Source: Deltaproteobacteria bacterium (lineage in GTDB: Bacteria; Myxococcota_A; Polyangia; Haliangiales; Haliangiaceae). From it: 56,014 nt of DNA. Where the stretch lies: positions 1-56,014 of the forward strand of contig JAIOQA010000441.1 of the NCBI GenBank assembly GCA_021413675.1. Direction: 5' to 3'. Positions 53,664 through 56,014 of the stretch are shown here, piece by piece. A program made the position numbers and the translations under genes. Within the stretch, counting starts at the first letter, position 1. Each line of letters begins with the position of its first letter. The notes below the pieces were generated by a model. That model did not search any database and was not told the origin of the DNA. It was given only the letters and a program-made list of their open reading frames with translations.

Positions 53664-54818
53664 CTACGGCGCGACGTAGCGCCACAGGCCCGTCGACCAC
53701 ATCGTGCCGACGAACACGTCGTGCGTGCCATCGGTCGTGACCGCGACGTGGTTGGCGCCGATCACCAGCGCTGGCGGCGTGGCCGGCGCGGTCCAGGTGT
53801 CGCCGGGCAGCGGCGCGGTCGCGAACCGCGCGCCCAGATCGCAGCCCGCGCACGCCCAGCCCCACATCGCGTAGACGTCGGTCGCCGTGCCCCACGCGAC
53901 CGAGTACACGCCGTCGCGCACCCGCGCGAAGGTCGCGCCGCCGTCGTCGGAGCGGTAGACGCCATCGCCTGGGCCGCCGACGCCGGGCACGAACACGCGC
54001 ATGCCGCGCTGGAAGATCTGCGCGTTGCCGTGCGCGTGGGTCAGGCCCTCGAGGCCCGGGGGTGTCGCCCAGTGCGCGCCGCCGTCGCGCGTGACCACCG
54101 GCGTACCGCCGTCCTGGGCGATCGCAAACCACGACGTGCGCGTGGTCGCCGGATCACCCGTGTCGAGGAAGAACGGATACCAGGACTTGCCGCCCGGCGG
54201 GAACGTCGCGCCGTCGACGCGCGTCCAGGTCGCACCACCATCGGTGGACTCGACCACGCCATCGGCCTCGTGCAGGCCGCTCACGAGGTGCTGGTCATCG
54301 GCCGGATCGATCGCGAGCGAGTACAGCTCCGCCGGCAGATCGTTGGGCAGGTCGGTGAAGGTCTGGCCGCCGTCGGTGGAGCGATGCAGCACCTTGTTGC
54401 CGGCGATCAGCACCGTCGCGGGCTCGGTGCCCGCGACCGCCAGCACCATGCCCATCGGCACGTAGCCGATGTCCTGGTTGATCTGCGTCCACGTGTTGCC
54501 GTAGTCGGTCGAGCGCCACACGCCAGCGCCGCCACCCGCGGTGTAGAGATCCGTCGGGTGCCGCGGATCGGCGACCACCGGGCCCGGTCCGAACTCGGGC
54601 ACGGTCATCTCGATCGGCGTGACGTTGATCCACGTGCCGGCCGGGCACGTCCCCGCGGCGATGCACGGGTCGGGCGGCAGCGTGGCGTCGATCGGCGCAT
54701 CGCTGGTGGCGCGCGCATCGCTCGCGGGGTCCGACGCGTCGACGGACGCATCTGCGCCGCCGCAGGCACCGAGACCGATGATCAGCGCGACCCAGGCGCG
54801 CGAGTGCTTTCGCATCAT
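53664..54818 (-). CDS. BNR/Asp-box beta-propeller lipoprotein
   Basis: 384 residues, starting MMRKHSRAWVALIIGLGAC, a lipoprotein signal with Cys 19. A Thr/Ala/Asp-rich linker (ASVDASDPASDARATSDAPI) is followed by a six-bladed-propeller-type domain with BNR boxes: STDYGNTWTQ, STDGGQTFTD, STDGGATWTR, TRDGGAHWAT and SDDGGATFAR. The blades and the sequence APAT in the C-terminal part fit a sortilin/sialidase-like fold, but no catalytic residues of a sialidase are evident. Probably a surface-bound, sugar- or peptide-binding protein. A C-terminal CAGC may form a disulfide. Confidence 0.85.
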   Translation of the reverse strand: MMRKHSRAWVALIIGLGACGGADASVDASDPASDARATSDAPIDATLPPDPCIAAGTCPAGTWINVTPIEMTVPEFGPGPVVADPRHPTDLYTAGGGAGVWRSTDYGNTWTQINQDIGYVPMGMVLAVAGTEPATVLIAGNKVLHRSTDGGQTFTDLPNDLPAELYSLAIDPADDQHLVSGLHEADGVVESTDGGATWTRVDGATFPPGGKSWYPFFLDTGDPATTRTSWFAIAQDGGTPVVTRDGGAHWATPPGLEGLTHAHGNAQIFQRGMRVFVPGVGGPGDGVYRSDDGGATFARVRDGVYSVAWGTATDVYAMWGWACAGCDLGARFATAPLPGDTWTAPATPPALVIGANHVAVTTDGTHDVFVGTMWSTGLWRYVAP

Positions 54819-54967
54819 GCCGGCCGCATTGCACTGCGCATGCCGGTGGGGCGCACGCGATCGCAGGGAGTTACGCGCGGACCTGCGTGGTCGCTGGCCC
54901 CCGCGCGAGGCGCGCCGCCCACATCCGTCGTGTTCTCACGTGGCGGCGCCGGTATCGCGCGTCGCGC

Positions 54968-55579
54968 TCAGAAGTCGAAGTCGCGCAGGTAGTGGTCGTT
55001 GTAGCCGTCGGGGTGCTTCACCAGGTAGTCCTGGTGATAGGCCTCGGCGATCACCCATGTGGTCGCGCGCTCGATCCGGGTGACGATCGGCTTGTGCCAC
55101 TTGCCGCTCGCCGCGACGCGCGCGAGCGCGTGCCGCGCCTGCGCGAGCTGCGCGTCGGAGGTCGCGAAGATCTCGGAGCGGTACTGCGTGCCGATGTCGT
55201 TGTTCTGGCGGTCGAGCTGCGTCGGATCGTGGCCGCGGAAGTACCAGTGCACGAGCAGATCCTCGTACGAGATCTGCGTGGGATCGAACACCACGCGCAC
55301 CGCCTCGGCGTGGCCGGTCGTGCCCTCGGAGACGTCCTCGTACGAGACGTGCGTCGACGTGCCGCCGGCGTAGCCGACGTCGATCGACACGATGCCCGGC
55401 GCGTCGAGCAGCACGTGCTCCATGCCCCAGAAGCAGCCGCCAGCGAGGATCGCGACCTCGGTCGGGCCCTTGGCGACCGCGGCGGGCCGGGGCGAGTCGG
55501 CGGAGGCGCTGCCGCTGGTGCACGCGGCACCGGCGATCGCGAGCAAGGACAGCATCCGCAGCATCGGTGTCTTCAGCAT
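54968..55579 (-). CDS. msrA: peptide methionine sulfoxide reductase MsrA, exported lipoprotein
   Basis: 203 residues from the ATG at 55579; an in-frame ATG at 55564 is an alternative. N-terminus MLKTPMLRMLSLLAIAGAAC is a lipoprotein signal with Cys 20. The MsrA active site is AILAGGCFWGMEH (nucleophile Cys in GCFWG). Conserved segments: GIVSIDVGYAGGTSTHVSYE, GHAEAVRVVFDPTQISYEDL, LDRQNNDIGTQYRSEIF and IAEAYHQDYLVKHP. It reduces the S-epimer of Met sulfoxide with thioredoxin or another thiol; the exported position means it repairs envelope proteins and needs an extracytoplasmic reductant. No MsrB gene is adjacent. Confidence 0.95.
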   Translation of the reverse strand: MLKTPMLRMLSLLAIAGAACTSGSASADSPRPAAVAKGPTEVAILAGGCFWGMEHVLLDAPGIVSIDVGYAGGTSTHVSYEDVSEGTTGHAEAVRVVFDPTQISYEDLLVHWYFRGHDPTQLDRQNNDIGTQYRSEIFATSDAQLAQARHALARVAASGKWHKPIVTRIERATTWVIAEAYHQDYLVKHPDGYNDHYLRDFDF

Positions 55580-55693
55580 GAGATGGATACGGCCGCCGCG
55601 CGGGCGGTTACCGGCGCGATCGCGGCGGCGCGTGAGGTCCGCGTGAGTCGCGTGGGCGGCCGTAACTTCGGCGAAGCGGAGCGTAGAGCGGGC

Positions 55694-56014
55694 ATGACGA
55701 TCACTCGCAAGCTCACCCTCCAGATCTTCTCTCTCGCGTCGGCGGCGCTGCTCTTCGGCGCCTGCAAGAAGGACGACAAGATGGCCGGCGACAAGATGGC
55801 CGGCGACAAGATGGCCGCGCCCGCGATGGCCGACGACAAGATGGCCGCACCCGACAAGATGGCCGCGCCCGCGATGGCCGATGACAAGATGGCCGGCGAC
55901 AAGATGGCCGCACCCGCGATGGCTGCCGACAAGATGGCCGGCGACAAGATGGCCGACGACAAGATGGCCGGCGACAAGATGGCCGCGCCCGCGATGGCCG
56001 ACGACAAGATGGCC
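55694..56014 (+). CDS. KMAGD/KMAAP-repeat lipoprotein, N-terminal part (3'-truncated by window)
   Basis: The frame runs from the ATG at 55694 to the window end without a stop, so the C-terminus is unknown. The start MTITRKLTLQIFSLASAALL, then FGAC, is a lipoprotein signal with a moderate lipobox. The rest is a repeat of short units KMAGD, KMAAP and AMADD (DKMAGDKMAGDKMAAPAMAD), rich in Met, Lys, Asp and Ala, which is low complexity and may be disordered. Similar pentapeptide-repeat leaders precede fasciclin-type domains in other lipoproteins, but no such domain is visible here. Confidence 0.65.
   Translation, partial: MTITRKLTLQIFSLASAALLFGACKKDDKMAGDKMAGDKMAAPAMADDKMAAPDKMAAPAMADDKMAGDKMAAPAMAADKMAGDKMADDKMAGDKMAAPAMADDKMA

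Noticed and set aside
55573..56007. Minus-strand frame with AILSPAILSSAI repeats
   Set aside because: This is the reverse-strand shadow of the KMAGD repeats on the plus strand, which has a lipoprotein signal and a proper start.

Overview
The window is very GC-rich, densely coded DNA with GTG/TTG starts, 4-base start/stop overlaps, many lipoproteins and at least five eukaryote-like Ser/Thr protein kinases whose extracytoplasmic parts carry TPR and PEGA modules. That mix is typical of Myxococcota (former myxobacterial Deltaproteobacteria), perhaps the Haliangiales/Kofleriaceae side. The phylum call is an inference from gene content; nothing here fixes the genus. No rRNA, tRNA, CRISPR, prophage or origin was seen, and no gap between genes exceeds about 300 bases.

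Layout. 1-5.5 kb: tail of a kinase-TPR protein, a secreted DUF3829-like protein, a membrane kinase with DWG in place of DFG, and a divergent M91-type (HELTH) zinc protease resembling effector proteases. 5.55-12.44 kb: a TetR-controlled acyl-CoA operon (tetR, MaoC hydratase, two-domain FabG, thiolase, two acyl-CoA dehydrogenases) with a promoter and two operator-like direct repeats spaced 22 bp. 12.6-16.2 kb: a PknK-like kinase-ATPase-TPR protein. 16.2-17.5 kb, minus strand: a 46-residue Cys-containing precursor-like peptide, an MNIO (DUF692) enzyme and a 68-residue protein. This compact, translationally coupled RiPP-like locus is the most interesting system in the window. 17.7-22.4 kb: a DUF3634 protein, clpS-clpA and an M20 peptidase. 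22.6-30.1 kb: lipoproteins, two PEGA kinases, a secreted TPR-PEGA protein, a histidine phosphatase and a DUF1295 membrane protein. 30.3-33.3 kb: an aldo/keto reductase, a MafI-like orphan immunity protein, two unknown proteins, a 62-bp tandem array and a channel-like membrane protein. 33.3-43.6 kb, minus strand: a beta-propeller lipoprotein with a CXXCH motif, a three-gene histidine kinase/response regulator operon and a large STAND-type transcription regulator. 43.8-48.7 kb: a glutathione transferase, a lower-GC IS200-like/RAYT transposase, and an amidohydrolase-TetR-lipoprotein operon. 48.7-56.0 kb: lipoproteins, a TerB-like protein, a GAF-PAS-GGDEF cyclase, a DUF5658 protein, a CoA-binding protein, a BNR-repeat lipoprotein, a secreted MsrA and the start of a KMAGD-repeat lipoprotein.

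Repeats. Three dispersed families run through the window. (1) An element of about 110 bp follows a gene end in the same orientation at 12.45, 18.1 and 26.65 kb. It has two hairpins, and the second shows compensatory base changes between copies. (2) A motif with core GAAAACCAACCCCGG occurs as a 62-bp tandem array at 32.6 kb, as a 41-bp tandem pair at 22.5 kb, and inside two coding genes. (3) A 15-bp palindrome, GTCCGG-N3-CCGGAC, occurs five times, mostly inside genes. The RAYT-like transposase at 44.7 kb is a candidate, unproven, mobiliser of family 2.
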